NCBI GenBank assembly: GCA_017472325.1
Contig: JAFUQM010000020.1
Location: forward strand, 1 to 63,903
Length of the DNA: 63,903 nucleotides
From: Lachnospiraceae bacterium
Lineage (GTDB): Bacteria; Bacillota; Clostridia; Lachnospirales; Lachnospiraceae
Direction: 5' to 3'
Part shown: positions 18,216-27,903 of the stretch, one piece after another
Position numbering within the stretch: position 1 is the stretch's first letter
How the letters are laid out: each line of letters starts with the position of its first letter
Program-made: the position numbers and the translations under genes
Notes under the pieces: model-generated
What the model saw: the letters and a program-made list of their open reading frames with translations, nothing else
Database searches by the model: none
Told to the model about the DNA's origin: nothing

Positions 18216-19217
18216 TTATACAAGCTGTGCCTGTACTGCTGTCAGTGCAACAACACCTACGATATCTTCCCAAGAACATCCTCTGGACAAATCATTTACC
18301 GGTTTAGCAATACCCTGTAACATCGGTCCATATGCTTCCGCCTTGCCAAGTCTCTGTACTAATTTATATCCAATATTGCCACAATCTAAGTTTGGGAAAA
18401 TAAGTACATTGGCTTTTCCAGCTACTTCACTGCCTGGCGCTTTTGATTTCGCAACATGCGGTACAAGCGCAGCATCTGTCTGCAATTCTCCATCAATTGT
18501 CAGATGCGGATATTGTTCATGCGCGATTCTTGTTGCTTCTACCACTTTATCTACGAGTGGATGCTTTGCACTACCTTTTGTAGAATGTGAAAGCATTGCA
18601 ATCATTGGTTTTGCATCCACAAGACTCTTGAAACTTTTAGCACTTGTATCTGCAATTGCAGCAAGTTCTTCTGCTGTTGGGTCCTGGTTCAGACCACAAT
18701 CTGCAAATAAGAATGTACCATGTTCTCCATATTCACAATCCGGTACATCCAAAATAAAGAAACCAGATACCAATTTCACACCTGGGGCTGTCTTTAATAT
18801 CTGCAAGGATGGACGAAGTACATCTGCCGTTGCGTGACATGCACCAGCAACCATACCGTCTGCATCATTTGCCTTTACCATAATAACCCCGAATGTCAGA
18901 TAGTCTGTACTTAAAATCTCTCTCGCTTTTTCAATTGTCATACCTTTTGATTTTCTTGTCTCATATAACAGATTTACATACTCTTCAAACTTCTCACAAG
19001 TACGTGGATCTACTACCTTGACCCCATCAAGATTAACCTCCAGCCATCCAGCACCATCCATAATCTTTTCTTCATTACCAACCATAATAATGTTGGCTAT
19101 TTCTTCTTCCATGATTTTGGCTGCTGCGATCAAAGTTCTCTTATCTGTTGTCTCTGGAAGTACAATTGTTTTTCTGTCTTTTCTTGCTTTTTCTTTAATA
19201 ATGTCAATATATGCCAC
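18216..19217 (-). CDS. pta: Phosphate acetyltransferase
   Basis: Interconverts acetyl-CoA and acetyl phosphate, the first half of the acetate-forming ATP pathway. I chose the GTG start at 19217 (VAYIDIIKEKARKDRK, 333 aa) because AAAGGAGA lies 7 nt upstream. The PTA/PTB fold is seen in KTIVLPE, GACHATADVLRP, and GSEVAGKANVLIFPNLDCGNIGYK near the end. It is the short form without the regulatory N-domain. ackA is not adjacent, which is unusual for acetogenic clostridia. The promoter faces away from tmcAL. Confidence 0.95.
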   Translation of the reverse strand: MAYIDIIKEKARKDRKTIVLPETTDKRTLIAAAKIMEEEIANIIMVGNEEKIMDGAGWLEVNLDGVKVVDPRTCEKFEEYVNLLYETRKSKGMTIEKAREILSTDYLTFGVIMVKANDADGMVAGACHATADVLRPSLQILKTAPGVKLVSGFFILDVPDCEYGEHGTFLFADCGLNQDPTAEELAAIADTSAKSFKSLVDAKPMIAMLSHSTKGSAKHPLVDKVVEATRIAHEQYPHLTIDGELQTDAALVPHVAKSKAPGSEVAGKANVLIFPNLDCGNIGYKLVQRLGKAEAYGPMLQGIAKPVNDLSRGCSWEDIVGVVALTAVQAQLV

Positions 19218-19258
19218 GCTATAATCTCCTTTCATACGATTGAATACCTTCTGAATAA

Positions 19259-19287
19259 ATTATAATAGATTTCTATATTGTATACAA
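19259..19287 (-). promoter_or_regulatory. Probable promoter of pta
   Basis: Minus strand TTGTAT (19282-19287), 17 bp spacer, TATAAT (19259-19264), 41 bp before the GTG start. Confidence 0.65.
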
Positions 19288-19467
19288 GCCAGAAATGCCT
19301 AAAAATTGTATAAAATCAGGCACAAAAGCTAATGGTAAATGCAAACATCTTTGCATTGTTTTTCCAAGCAAACCGTGGTACATTACATGTAAACAAATAA
19401 TGTAGCAAGGATATTCACCTATCCATCGACATCTTACTTATCCAATTCAGAAAGGCATTTGCATTTT

Positions 19468-20751
19468 ATGAAAATTACAGGCATTATTGCAGAATACAAT
19501 CCATTTCACAATGGGCATCAATTTCATATAGAAAAGGCAAAAGAAATAACTGGCGCAGATTATGTCGTTGTCGTTATGAGTGGTAGCTTTACACAGCGCG
19601 GAATACCTGCTTTTGCCGATAAATATACCCGCACTAAGATGGCACTCTCCTGCGGCGCGGACCTTGTTTTAGAACTCCCTGTATATTATGCAACCGGAAG
19701 TGCAGAATATTTTGCTGCGGGCGCCATTGCCCTGCTTGATAAACTAGGTATCATTGATTCGATTTGTTTTGGAAGTGAATGTGGAGATATTACGGCTTTA
19801 ACCGATATTGCACACATTCTTGCAAGCGAACCTCCACAGTTTCAATCACTATTACAGTCGGCCTTAAAATCAGGTCTTGCTTATCCTATGGCAAGACATA
19901 ACGCATTAATTCAGTACTTCTCCCATACTGCACCAGAAAAAGCAACTTCCTACGAGGGATTACTTGCTTCTCCAAATAACATTCTTGGAATCGAATATTG
20001 TAAAGCTCTGATAAAACGCAGCAGTCGCATCACGCCCTATACCATTAGACGCGAAGGTGGTGCTTACAATGACGCCTCATTAACTACATTGAACAGTTCT
20101 GCGTTAGCCATCCGTACAGCACTTGATAGTGATGATAATTTAGCACAGATTCAAAATCAGATGCCCGCTTCTGTTTACACGCTGTTACAGGGCATCTATC
20201 ATCAAAAAGCTCCTGTTAGAGCAGATGATATTTCCCTATTGCTTCACTACCAGTTACTATTACATGAAGCAACTGGCTATACACAGTTTATGGATGTCTC
20301 AGAAGAATTATCTAACCGCATCATTAAAAAACTGCGGTATTATAAAAATTTTACAAGCTTCTGCGATTTATTAAAAACAAAGGAAATTACTTATACACGT
20401 ATCAGCAGAGCCTTGCTCCACATTCTTCTTACTATCACCAAAGAAAATATGGAACTTTATAAAAAACAGGACTACATCACTTACGCCCGTATGCTCGGCT
20501 TTCGCAAAGATGCTACGGAGCTGTTTTCATATATCAAACAGGTATCCAAAGCAAGCACGCAGGATGATACGATACATCCGATTATCCCTCTCATCTCCAA
20601 ACTGGCAGATGCACGGGAATATCTATCTGATACTGCTCTATCTATGCTGACAGAAGATATAAAAGCAACACACATTTATCATTCTGTCATCCAAAATAAG
20701 TTTGGATATAACCTCAAAAACGAATATCAGTCAGAAGTTATCCGATATTAA
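19468..20751 (+). CDS. tmcAL: tRNA(Met) cytidine acetate ligase (TmcAL/YlbM family)
   Basis: ATP-dependent acetate ligase that modifies the wobble cytidine of elongator tRNA-Met to ac4C. It is 427 aa from the ATG; a TTG 9 bases upstream is too close to AAAGG. The opening MKITGIIAEYNPFHNGH contains the nucleotidyltransferase HxGH motif at residues 14-17. The SGSFTQRG loop, SFCFGSECGD and the C-terminal helical domain are typical. It lies divergent from pta. Acetate or acetyl phosphate supply is a loose metabolic link only. Confidence 0.93.
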   Translation: MKITGIIAEYNPFHNGHQFHIEKAKEITGADYVVVVMSGSFTQRGIPAFADKYTRTKMALSCGADLVLELPVYYATGSAEYFAAGAIALLDKLGIIDSICFGSECGDITALTDIAHILASEPPQFQSLLQSALKSGLAYPMARHNALIQYFSHTAPEKATSYEGLLASPNNILGIEYCKALIKRSSRITPYTIRREGGAYNDASLTTLNSSALAIRTALDSDDNLAQIQNQMPASVYTLLQGIYHQKAPVRADDISLLLHYQLLLHEATGYTQFMDVSEELSNRIIKKLRYYKNFTSFCDLLKTKEITYTRISRALLHILLTITKENMELYKKQDYITYARMLGFRKDATELFSYIKQVSKASTQDDTIHPIIPLISKLADAREYLSDTALSMLTEDIKATHIYHSVIQNKFGYNLKNEYQSEVIRY

Positions 20752-20792
20752 AGATTAAAATTTATAAATTCAATAGGATATTTTTTATACCT

Positions 20793-20832
20793 TACCTCAT
20801 ACACTATAAACAAAGCTGTATGAGGTATTTTT
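20793..20832 (+). terminator. Hairpin overlapping the ribosome binding site of the next gene
   Basis: TACCTCATACA (20793-20803) pairs perfectly with TGTATGAGGTA (20817-20827), followed by TTTTT and then the ATG of the next gene at 20833. The second arm contains GAGG, the only plausible ribosome binding site of that gene. It therefore looks like a terminator for tmcAL and a translation-blocking hairpin at once. Confidence 0.7.
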
Positions 20833-21474
20833 ATGCGAATTGCCATTGGCGGATATGAACATCTAACTTCTAATTATGTCACTGCTTTATCCAATCTTGG
20901 CGTCACACCTATTGTCACACTATCTATATCAGATAAAGAACTAACAGAATATGATGGACTTTTGCTTCCAGGTGGCGGCGATATCAATCCAATTTTCTTT
21001 TATCAGTCTAATACTGCTTCCCAAAATATTGATACTGCACTTGATGTTATGCAATTCACACTCTTACATCAGTTTATAGAAGCTAAAAAGCCTATACTCG
21101 GCATCTGCAAGGGCATGCAAATCATCAATGTCCATTTTGGTGGAAATATTGTCCAGCACTGTCATTATGCAGCATTCCACGAATACAAAGGAAACGACCA
21201 GATTCATCCCATCACAGCCAATCCACAATCCTTTCTCGCAAGACTCTACGGAACATCCTTTTCTGTAAACAGCGCCCACCACCAATGTCTTGGAAGATTG
21301 GGACAAAATCTCTCTCCTATTGCCTATTCTTATGACAATATAATAGAGGCCATCATACACGACAGCCTCCCTATTTATGGTTTACAGTGGCATCCCGAAA
21401 GAATGTGTTTCTCTCACCAACGAAATGATACTGTAGATGGCAGTATGGTTATAAAATACTGCTTTCAAATTTAA
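20833..21474 (+). CDS. Class I glutamine amidotransferase-like hydrolase (peptidase C26, PuuD-like)
   Basis: The 213 aa protein is of the gamma-glutamyl-GABA hydrolase family. The nucleophile is Cys92 in GICKGMQ, with His187 and Glu189 in WHPER completing the triad. LLPGGGDINPIFF near residue 44 is the oxyanion strand. The substrate is uncertain: gamma-glutamyl polyamine intermediates or other gamma-glutamyl amides. No polyamine genes are nearby. Its ribosome binding site is buried in a hairpin. Its stop overlaps the stop of the convergent GH13 gene. Confidence 0.88.
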   Translation: MRIAIGGYEHLTSNYVTALSNLGVTPIVTLSISDKELTEYDGLLLPGGGDINPIFFYQSNTASQNIDTALDVMQFTLLHQFIEAKKPILGICKGMQIINVHFGGNIVQHCHYAAFHEYKGNDQIHPITANPQSFLARLYGTSFSVNSAHHQCLGRLGQNLSPIAYSYDNIIEAIIHDSLPIYGLQWHPERMCFSHQRNDTVDGSMVIKYCFQI

Positions 21475-23234
21475 TTGTTTACTACTTTGCGGATTAAGAT
21501 ACCATTTTTCAATAAGGTAGAATCAATATAATGTCTGCTTAACAGAACTTCGCCTTCTCTTGGTACCTCAATATCTTCTTCCGCACAATTGATAATCACT
21601 TCTACATAATTATCAAACCATCCTACTTTCATAAACTCAATGACGCGCGGATTCTGAATCTTGTTAGGAAAATGGAAATCACGGCTACGGAGTAATGGCT
21701 CATTTTTTCTAAGCCATAACAACTGTTTGATGATAGCAATTCTATCATTATAATCGCCTGCTTCAATTTCCTCCCACGGCATACATCTTCTGCAATCCGG
21801 GTCATGTCCACCTTCCATTGCAATTTCTGTGCCATAATAAATACAAGGACTGCCTGGCATTGTAAATAAAACTGCAATCTGCTGGAAATATTCGTCCAGA
21901 TTTCTTACATCAGAGCGAAGTCTCTTCGTATCATGAGAGTCAAGTAAATTAAACAACACATCATTGGTCTGTTGCATATAGTTTGTATAACAGCGATTAA
22001 TCATATATTCAAAGTCTTCATTGGTCAAACTTTTATCTACCCAGAAGTCTTTGATACTTCCTCCAAGCGGATAGTTCATAACTGCATCAAATTCATCCCC
22101 ACGAAGCCACGGCATCGCATCATGCCAGATTTCACCCAGAATATAAATATCCGGATTAATGGCTTTCATACGTGTGCGAAGTTCCTTACAGAATAAATGG
22201 GAAATTTCATTTGCTACATCCAGACGAATACCGTCTACATTATATTTCTTAACCCATGTTTCACATACATCAATTAGATATTTTCTCACTTCTGGATTGT
22301 TTGTATTTAATTTTGGCATACTGTCATAAAATGCAAATGTATAATACTGTTTACATTTTGCAGCACCCTTTTCATGGTCAAATGGCCATTCATTAATCAT
22401 AAACCAATCAAAATATGGTGATTCTGGTCCACGCTTTTCTACATCCTGCCACGGTTCAAAAAATTTACCACAATGATTAAATACACCATCTAGCATAATA
22501 CGGATTCCACGAGCATGCGCTTCCTCGACAAGTTTTATCATTGTCTCTTCTGTACCAAAATGTGGATCAATTTTCGTATAATCTGTTGTATCATATTTGT
22601 GACTGCTCGGTGCTTCATTAATTGGTGTCAGATAAAGGCCCGAAACGCCTAAATCCTGTAAATAATCCAATTTGTTAATGATTCCCTGCAAATCTCCACC
22701 GAAAAATTCCTGATTCGTAACACTGCCTTTGTTACGCCATTCTAATACACCTTCTGGATCATTGGAGGGATCACCATTACAAAATCGTTCTGGAAAAATC
22801 TGATACCAAATTGTATCATTTACCCATGCTGGCGTCTTTTTGATATCACATGGATTCATCCACGGAAATACAAAGCACTGTCTGCTTCGTCCTTCCAGAT
22901 ACATCTGCTGTTCGCTGACAAGTCCATCTTCAAAATAATACCATTTTTCATTGTCTGTCTGTAACTCAAAATAATATTTTAATCTCTTATAATCAGGCTC
23001 AATCGTCGTTGTCCACCAAATTTGATTTTTCAAGCGCTTTTTGAATGGGATATTCATCATATCACCAGTCCATGTTTCTCCACCGCCAAGAATACCTGCT
23101 TTAAACGGGTCTCCTTGACAAATATTAACATATTTTACATCCAAGCCTGTTTTAATATTAATGATAAGTCTGTTTTCATCCAATGGATAGCAGTAATTAT
23201 CATTTCCTCTATGGTATACCGCATTAAAATCCAT
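21471..23234 (-). CDS. GH13 alpha-glycosidase (cyclomaltodextrinase/neopullulanase type)
   Basis: Intracellular hydrolase of maltooligosaccharides and cyclodextrins or pullulan fragments. It is 587 aa with no signal peptide. An N-terminal beta domain of about 130 residues resembling CBM34 precedes the catalytic barrel (NDTIWYQIFPERFCNGDP). All GH13 regions are intact: DGVFNHCG, nucleophile Asp339 in GIRLDVANE, acid/base Glu368 in LGEIWHDAMPW, and Asp435 in LLDSHDTKR. That contrasts with the GH13-like gene at 33.6-35.6 kb. It is last in a long minus-strand run, 29 bp after the DUF711 gene. Confidence 0.92.
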   Translation of the reverse strand: MDFNAVYHRGNDNYCYPLDENRLIINIKTGLDVKYVNICQGDPFKAGILGGGETWTGDMMNIPFKKRLKNQIWWTTTIEPDYKRLKYYFELQTDNEKWYYFEDGLVSEQQMYLEGRSRQCFVFPWMNPCDIKKTPAWVNDTIWYQIFPERFCNGDPSNDPEGVLEWRNKGSVTNQEFFGGDLQGIINKLDYLQDLGVSGLYLTPINEAPSSHKYDTTDYTKIDPHFGTEETMIKLVEEAHARGIRIMLDGVFNHCGKFFEPWQDVEKRGPESPYFDWFMINEWPFDHEKGAAKCKQYYTFAFYDSMPKLNTNNPEVRKYLIDVCETWVKKYNVDGIRLDVANEISHLFCKELRTRMKAINPDIYILGEIWHDAMPWLRGDEFDAVMNYPLGGSIKDFWVDKSLTNEDFEYMINRCYTNYMQQTNDVLFNLLDSHDTKRLRSDVRNLDEYFQQIAVLFTMPGSPCIYYGTEIAMEGGHDPDCRRCMPWEEIEAGDYNDRIAIIKQLLWLRKNEPLLRSRDFHFPNKIQNPRVIEFMKVGWFDNYVEVIINCAEEDIEVPREGEVLLSRHYIDSTLLKNGILIRKVVNN

Positions 23235-23263
23235 ACTAAGATAACCTCCCTCGATTGCATCTG

Positions 23264-24628
23264 TTAGTTTTTAAAGCTGTGAATTGGTGCTGGAATTCTA
23301 CCGCCTCTATTTACAAATGCATCACAACCAAACTGATTTACTGGCATAATTGGCGCATAGCCAAGTAGTCCACCAAATTCTACTGTTTCTCCTACTCCTT
23401 TTCCAATCACCGGAATGATACGCACAGCAGTTGTCTTCTGATTTACCATACCAATTGCCATTTCGTCTGCAATGATACCAGAAATTGTTGTCGCCTTTGT
23501 ATCCCCAGGAATTGCAATCATATCTAATCCCACTGAACATACGCAGGTCATTGCTTCTAATTTTTCAAGTGTCAATGCCCCTGCTACTACGGCATCAATC
23601 ATACCCTGATCTTCGCTGACAGGAATAAATGCACCACTCAATCCACCAACATAAGAAGATGCCATGACACCACCTTTTTTTACTTGGTCATTTAACAGCG
23701 CAAGTGCTGCTGTTGTACCTGGCGCACCTGCATGTTCTAATCCAATTTCACACAAAATATCTGCTACGCTATCTCCAATTGCTGGTGTTGGAGCTAGCGA
23801 TAAGTCAATGATACCGAACGGAATATTCATCATTCTTGAGGCTTCCTGCGCCACAAGCTGTCCTACTCTTGTAACTTTAAACGCAGTCTTTTTTATCGTC
23901 TCACAGAGTACTTCAAAGTTCTCTCCTCTCACTTTTTCTAATGCTGTTTTCACAACACCAGGACCGCTGACACCGACATTAATAATTGCATCTGCTTCTG
24001 TTACCCCATGAAATGCACCTGCCATAAATGGATTATCATCTGGAGCGTTGCAGAATACAACAAGTTTTGCACATCCAAGAGAATCTCTCTCTTTGGTATA
24101 TTCCGCTGTTTCTAGGACAATTTCGCCCATTAATTTTACAGCATCCATATTAATACCTGTTTTGGTAGAGCCAAGATTCACAGAACTGCAAACACGTTCT
24201 GTTGTAGAAAGCGCTAACGGTATAGAACGAATCAGCAACTCATCCGCTGTTGTCATGCCTTTGGATACAAGTGCGGAATAACCACCAATAAAATTAACTC
24301 CTACTTCATGTGCTACTTTATCTAACGTCTTTGCAATGGTTGCAAAATCCTCTGGTGTCTTACAAGCAGCACCACCAACAAGTGCGATTGGAGTCACAGA
24401 AATTCTTTTATTTACAATTGGAATTCCAAATTCCTTTTCAATCTCTTCTCCTGTTGCTACAAGATCTTTTGCAACGGTTGTGATTTTACGATAAATATTA
24501 TCATTTACTTTCTGCAAATCCGAATCAATACAATCCAGCAGACTGATACCGAGCGTAATTGTTCTGACATCCAGATTTTCTTTTTCAATCATATTATTCG
24601 TTTCTACTACTTCAAATATATTAATCAT
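23264..24628 (-). CDS. PFL-like family protein (DUF711/UPF0210)
   Basis: A 454 aa protein of the UPF0210 family, distantly related in fold to pyruvate formate-lyase, with no proven reaction. Features include the [19 protein letters not shown] region, [13 protein letters not shown], and the C-terminal [13 protein letters not shown] end typical of the family. AGGAGAACGAG precedes the ATG. It follows the ACT-domain gene, an almost universal pairing that suggests regulation by a small ligand sensed by the ACT protein. Confidence 0.93.
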   Translation of the reverse strand: MINIFEVVETNNMIEKENLDVRTITLGISLLDCIDSDLQKVNDNIYRKITTVAKDLVATGEEIEKEFGIPIVNKRISVTPIALVGGAACKTPEDFATIAKTLDKVAHEVGVNFIGGYSALVSKGMTTADELLIRSIPLALSTTERVCSSVNLGSTKTGINMDAVKLMGEIVLETAEYTKERDSLGCAKLVVFCNAPDDNPFMAGAFHGVTEADAIINVGVSGPGVVKTALEKVRGENFEVLCETIKKTAFKVTRVGQLVAQEASRMMNIPFGIIDLSLAPTPAIGDSVADILCEIGLEHAGAPGTTAALALLNDQVKKGGVMASSYVGGLSGAFIPVSEDQGMIDAVVAGALTLEKLEAMTCVCSVGLDMIAIPGDTKATTISGIIADEMAIGMVNQKTTAVRIIPVIGKGVGETVEFGGLLGYAPIMPVNQFGCDAFVNRGGRIPAPIHSFKN

Positions 24629-24653
24629 GATCTCGTTCTCCTAAGCCTCGTCA

Positions 24654-24926
24654 TTAGATTCTGTGCATTTTACTAAAAATATCTTCTCTCTGACATTTAA
24701 TAATAACACCGATTTCTTCTCCGATTGCTGCTAATTCATCAGAAATATCTCCAAACTGTTTTGTTGCATTGTTCATATCTACAATCATCATCATATTGAA
24801 ATAGTCCTGTACAATCGTCTGTGAAATGTCAAGAATATTGATTTCATTTTCTGCCAGATATGTACATACTCTTGCAATAATACCTACGGTATCTTTTCCT
24901 ACTACTGTAATAATTGTCTTTTTCAT
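24654..24926 (-). CDS. ACT domain protein (UPF0237 family)
   Basis: A 90 aa stand-alone ACT domain. The ligand-loop motif VGKDTVGIIARV lies at the N-terminus, with the beta-alpha-beta pattern repeated through DYFNMMMIVD. It probably binds an amino acid or similar small effector. RBS GAGGAG lies before the ATG. It lies 25 bp before the DUF711 gene and is likely a functional partner. Confidence 0.93.
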   Translation of the reverse strand: MKKTIITVVGKDTVGIIARVCTYLAENEINILDISQTIVQDYFNMMMIVDMNNATKQFGDISDELAAIGEEIGVIIKCQREDIFSKMHRI

Positions 24927-24942
24927 AAATATATCTCCTCTT

Positions 24943-25740
24943 CTATAAGTTAATTACCTGCGACACTTCACTTCTGTTTGCCACATGAATCGGGAAATCA
25001 TTGGCTGTATATTTATTATCTGCCATCGATACCTCTACTCTGACAGTTTCATATGCAAGTTCTGCCAGATTGTTCTCTTTACTTAGATGCCCTAGCACAA
25101 TTGCTTTCATGTCATCATGTAAAATTCTACTCAACAGTTTTCCAGATAATTCGTTAGACAGATGACCTCTTTCCCCTAGGATTCTCTTTTTGAGATAATA
25201 TGGATAAGGACCTACCTGAAGCATATGAATATCATGGTTAGCTTCTAACAACACTGCATCCATCCCTCTTAAGCATTCTACAGTGTAATCATTATAAATA
25301 CCCAGGTCCGTGATAATACCAACTTTTTTCTCTCCATGACGGATTCTATATGCCACCGGATCTGCTGCATCATGCGACACTCGCATTGGATTCATTGTCA
25401 AATCCTTAATGGTAAATTTCTCATCTGGTATAATCTCGTAAAACAAATCCTCATCAATCACACCAACGGATTTGGTCTTCTTTATCTGGTCTATTGTCTT
25501 TCTTGTGGCATAAATCGGCACATCATATTTTCTTGCAAGCACACCAAGACCACTAATGTGATCAATGTGTTCATGTGTAATCAAAATCCCATCTATCTCA
25601 CGCATTGTCACACCAAGCGAATTCAGTCCCGCTTCTGTACGTTTGCCACTAATGCCTGTATCTACCAGTATATGCGTTGTATCGGTCCCTACATAAATAC
25701 AGTTTCCGCTGCTTCCACTGGCAATGCTACATAATCTCAT
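24943..25740 (-). CDS. Metallo-beta-lactamase-fold hydrolase (WalJ/YycJ-like)
   Basis: The 265 aa protein opens MRLCSIASGSSGNCIYVG, the YycJ subfamily signature. Metal ligands are in THEHIDHISGL, with further conserved residues in SHDAADPVAYR and the LGHLSKENN histidine. This subgroup has 5'-exonuclease activity and is linked to DNA metabolism, and in bacilli it is encoded with walRK. Here it lies instead between an FtsA-like gene and the ACT gene. The exact substrate is inferred from the family. Confidence 0.88.
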   Translation of the reverse strand: MRLCSIASGSSGNCIYVGTDTTHILVDTGISGKRTEAGLNSLGVTMREIDGILITHEHIDHISGLGVLARKYDVPIYATRKTIDQIKKTKSVGVIDEDLFYEIIPDEKFTIKDLTMNPMRVSHDAADPVAYRIRHGEKKVGIITDLGIYNDYTVECLRGMDAVLLEANHDIHMLQVGPYPYYLKKRILGERGHLSNELSGKLLSRILHDDMKAIVLGHLSKENNLAELAYETVRVEVSMADNKYTANDFPIHVANRSEVSQVINL

Positions 25741-25743
25741 TGT

Positions 25744-27903
25744 TTATAGTTCCTTCCAATATATTTCAAGTACATCTCCGCTTCTTAGCGGTTCCATATA
25801 TTCTGCTTTTCTGCCGTTAATATTCGTTACAATGGTTCTTCCTTTGGATGCGGAAAGGTCAAAATCTATGTAATCGAATACATCCACATAGACATATGCT
25901 GTTTTTCCTTCCATTCGAATTGGTCTTCCATTTACAACAATACTGATACTCATTGGGATACTGGATGTAGCACTTGTCACTGGTATTGTATCTGCATTTT
26001 CTGCTTGTACGGAAGTCTGTGTTGCATTGATAGGGCTAACATTCTGTGCTACTGTAGCATCTTCTGCCACAGCCTCATATGTTGTGCTATCTTCTATCAC
26101 AGTTTCTGTGTCCGCAGTATCTAATGTATCATCAGCAGTCGTATGCAGCTGTTCTAACGTCCATACAACAGAGAAGTTCTCATATACTTTTGTATCTCTG
26201 TCTGCTTTCTGATTATTCACATAAATATTCATATTGTCTTCTACAACAACATCCATAAATTCGATTAACTGTCCAACCGTATAAAAACTTAGCATCTCAA
26301 TATCATCATTTTCCTGAATGCTGTAATATCCAGATTGCAATGTACCATTTACACTCGCAAACTTAGGTACTTCTATTTTTTTGTTATTAACCATAACACT
26401 AATAACCGCATTATACTCTGGAAGCTGTCGAATTTCTAGCTTAGCTGGTTCCCCTGCTGTTGCAGGAACTACCTGAATCACATCATTCGATTTTACTGGT
26501 GTGTGAATGTCTGCTGGTTCACGATTTACTGTAATAACAGCAGCTTCCCCTAACGCACCACGTGCAATTCTTGCTTTTTTATCTACTGTATAATTGATTG
26601 GTGTTCCACGTTTTGGGAACAAATCTTCATTAGAAAATTCTGCCTGCATTGCCGCATCCACAACTGCCAGTTTACCATTATCATATAATTTAATTCTTTG
26701 ATCGTTAAATGTTACAAAAATAAAGTTATTGCTATTTTCATAATAGGTGAGGCAGATACCAACCGGCGTTACAAGAAGAGAATCTTTCTTTACATCTTCT
26801 TCAAAAATGATATTCTGCATAACTTCTTCACCACGAAGCGCAACACGCTCTTTTTGAATGCCCATTTCTTTGGCAAGGGCTAGTGTATAATTTTCTATCT
26901 TGCCACCGCCACCGACAACAAAGATTGCGCTAACAGGCTTATCTCCGTTCAGTTCGCGAATTTTATCTGCCGCCATTTTTGCCATAGATTCCACTTGTTC
27001 TCCCAGCATATTATTAATTTCTTCTCTGCTGATTGTCTGTGGAAGTCCCATAATATCTTTATATTCTACAACTTCTTTTTCGCCAGCTTCTTTTTTAATC
27101 TGATCTGCTGTTACAAAATCTACCAGACAGTTTCTTGCCAGAATCTCTGTCAGACTATCCCCCGCTGTTGGAATCATGCCATATGCAACAATACTTCCGT
27201 CTTTTGTAATCGAAATATCCGATGTACCAGCACCAACATCAATCAGCGCAATATTTAGCATACGATACATTTCTGGGATTGCAACCTGAATAGCTGCAAT
27301 TGGCTCAAGTGTCAGATTCGCAACAGAAAGTCCTGCCAATTCTACTGCTTTATATAATCCATCTACAACATCATCTGGCAAAAAGGTTACAATCATATCA
27401 ACACTAATCTTCTTTGCCTTATGACCTTCCAGATTGCTGATTGGATAGTCGTTCATAAAATAGCGCATAACGGAATAGCCAACACAGTAAAATTTCATCT
27501 CTGACTGATTTTCTTTTACAAACTCTTCATATGCTTTTTCTACAGCAAGCGAATTCAGGGCATAAATATCTTCCTGCTCAATTTCCTTCTCTGCTGGAAG
27601 TTCCCAGTCAGCATGTGAAGTTACAGTACGAAGCACCCTTCCTGCGGCTGCAATACATACATCTGTTAATTCTCTTTCCAACACTTCTTCCAACTGTGTC
27701 TTAACTTCTCTAATTGTATTTGCAACTCTTCCGATATCATGAATCTGTCCATCTAACATGGCACGTGTTTCATGCTCCTTGACTCTCTGGGCAACAACAC
27801 GGAACTTATCGCCAGTTTTATAACCCACTGTTCCTACAATGCTTCTTGTTCCGATATCTAGTCCAAACACTAAACGTTCTGCATGTTTTTTTCCTTGTTC
27901 CAC
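25744..27903 (-). CDS. Large FtsA/PilM-like ATPase with C-terminal extension
   Basis: The 719 aa protein has an actin-like ATPase fold in roughly residues 10-390: the phosphate loop LVFGLDIGTRSIVG, IDVGAGTSDISI, and VVGGGGKIENY. An SHS2/1C-like insertion is plausible around 80-200. Normal FtsA is about 420 aa. Here there are about 330 extra residues: beta-rich repeats (NNKKIEVPKF, MNIYVNNQKADRD), a Ser/Thr/Ala-rich linker near 600-650, and a terminal beta-grasp-like segment (GRTIVTNINGRKAEYMEPLRSGDVLEIYW). No FtsZ gene is adjacent. The role is unproven, perhaps cell envelope or division. It overlaps coaE by 34 bp. Confidence 0.82.
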   Translation of the reverse strand: MEQGKKHAERLVFGLDIGTRSIVGTVGYKTGDKFRVVAQRVKEHETRAMLDGQIHDIGRVANTIREVKTQLEEVLERELTDVCIAAAGRVLRTVTSHADWELPAEKEIEQEDIYALNSLAVEKAYEEFVKENQSEMKFYCVGYSVMRYFMNDYPISNLEGHKAKKISVDMIVTFLPDDVVDGLYKAVELAGLSVANLTLEPIAAIQVAIPEMYRMLNIALIDVGAGTSDISITKDGSIVAYGMIPTAGDSLTEILARNCLVDFVTADQIKKEAGEKEVVEYKDIMGLPQTISREEINNMLGEQVESMAKMAADKIRELNGDKPVSAIFVVGGGGKIENYTLALAKEMGIQKERVALRGEEVMQNIIFEEDVKKDSLLVTPVGICLTYYENSNNFIFVTFNDQRIKLYDNGKLAVVDAAMQAEFSNEDLFPKRGTPINYTVDKKARIARGALGEAAVITVNREPADIHTPVKSNDVIQVVPATAGEPAKLEIRQLPEYNAVISVMVNNKKIEVPKFASVNGTLQSGYYSIQENDDIEMLSFYTVGQLIEFMDVVVEDNMNIYVNNQKADRDTKVYENFSVVWTLEQLHTTADDTLDTADTETVIEDSTTYEAVAEDATVAQNVSPINATQTSVQAENADTIPVTSATSSIPMSISIVVNGRPIRMEGKTAYVYVDVFDYIDFDLSASKGRTIVTNINGRKAEYMEPLRSGDVLEIYWKEL

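Noticed and set aside
19337..19358. Small AATGCAAA/TTTGCATT hairpin before tmcAL
   Set aside because: The stem is too short and AT-rich to call a terminator or operator.
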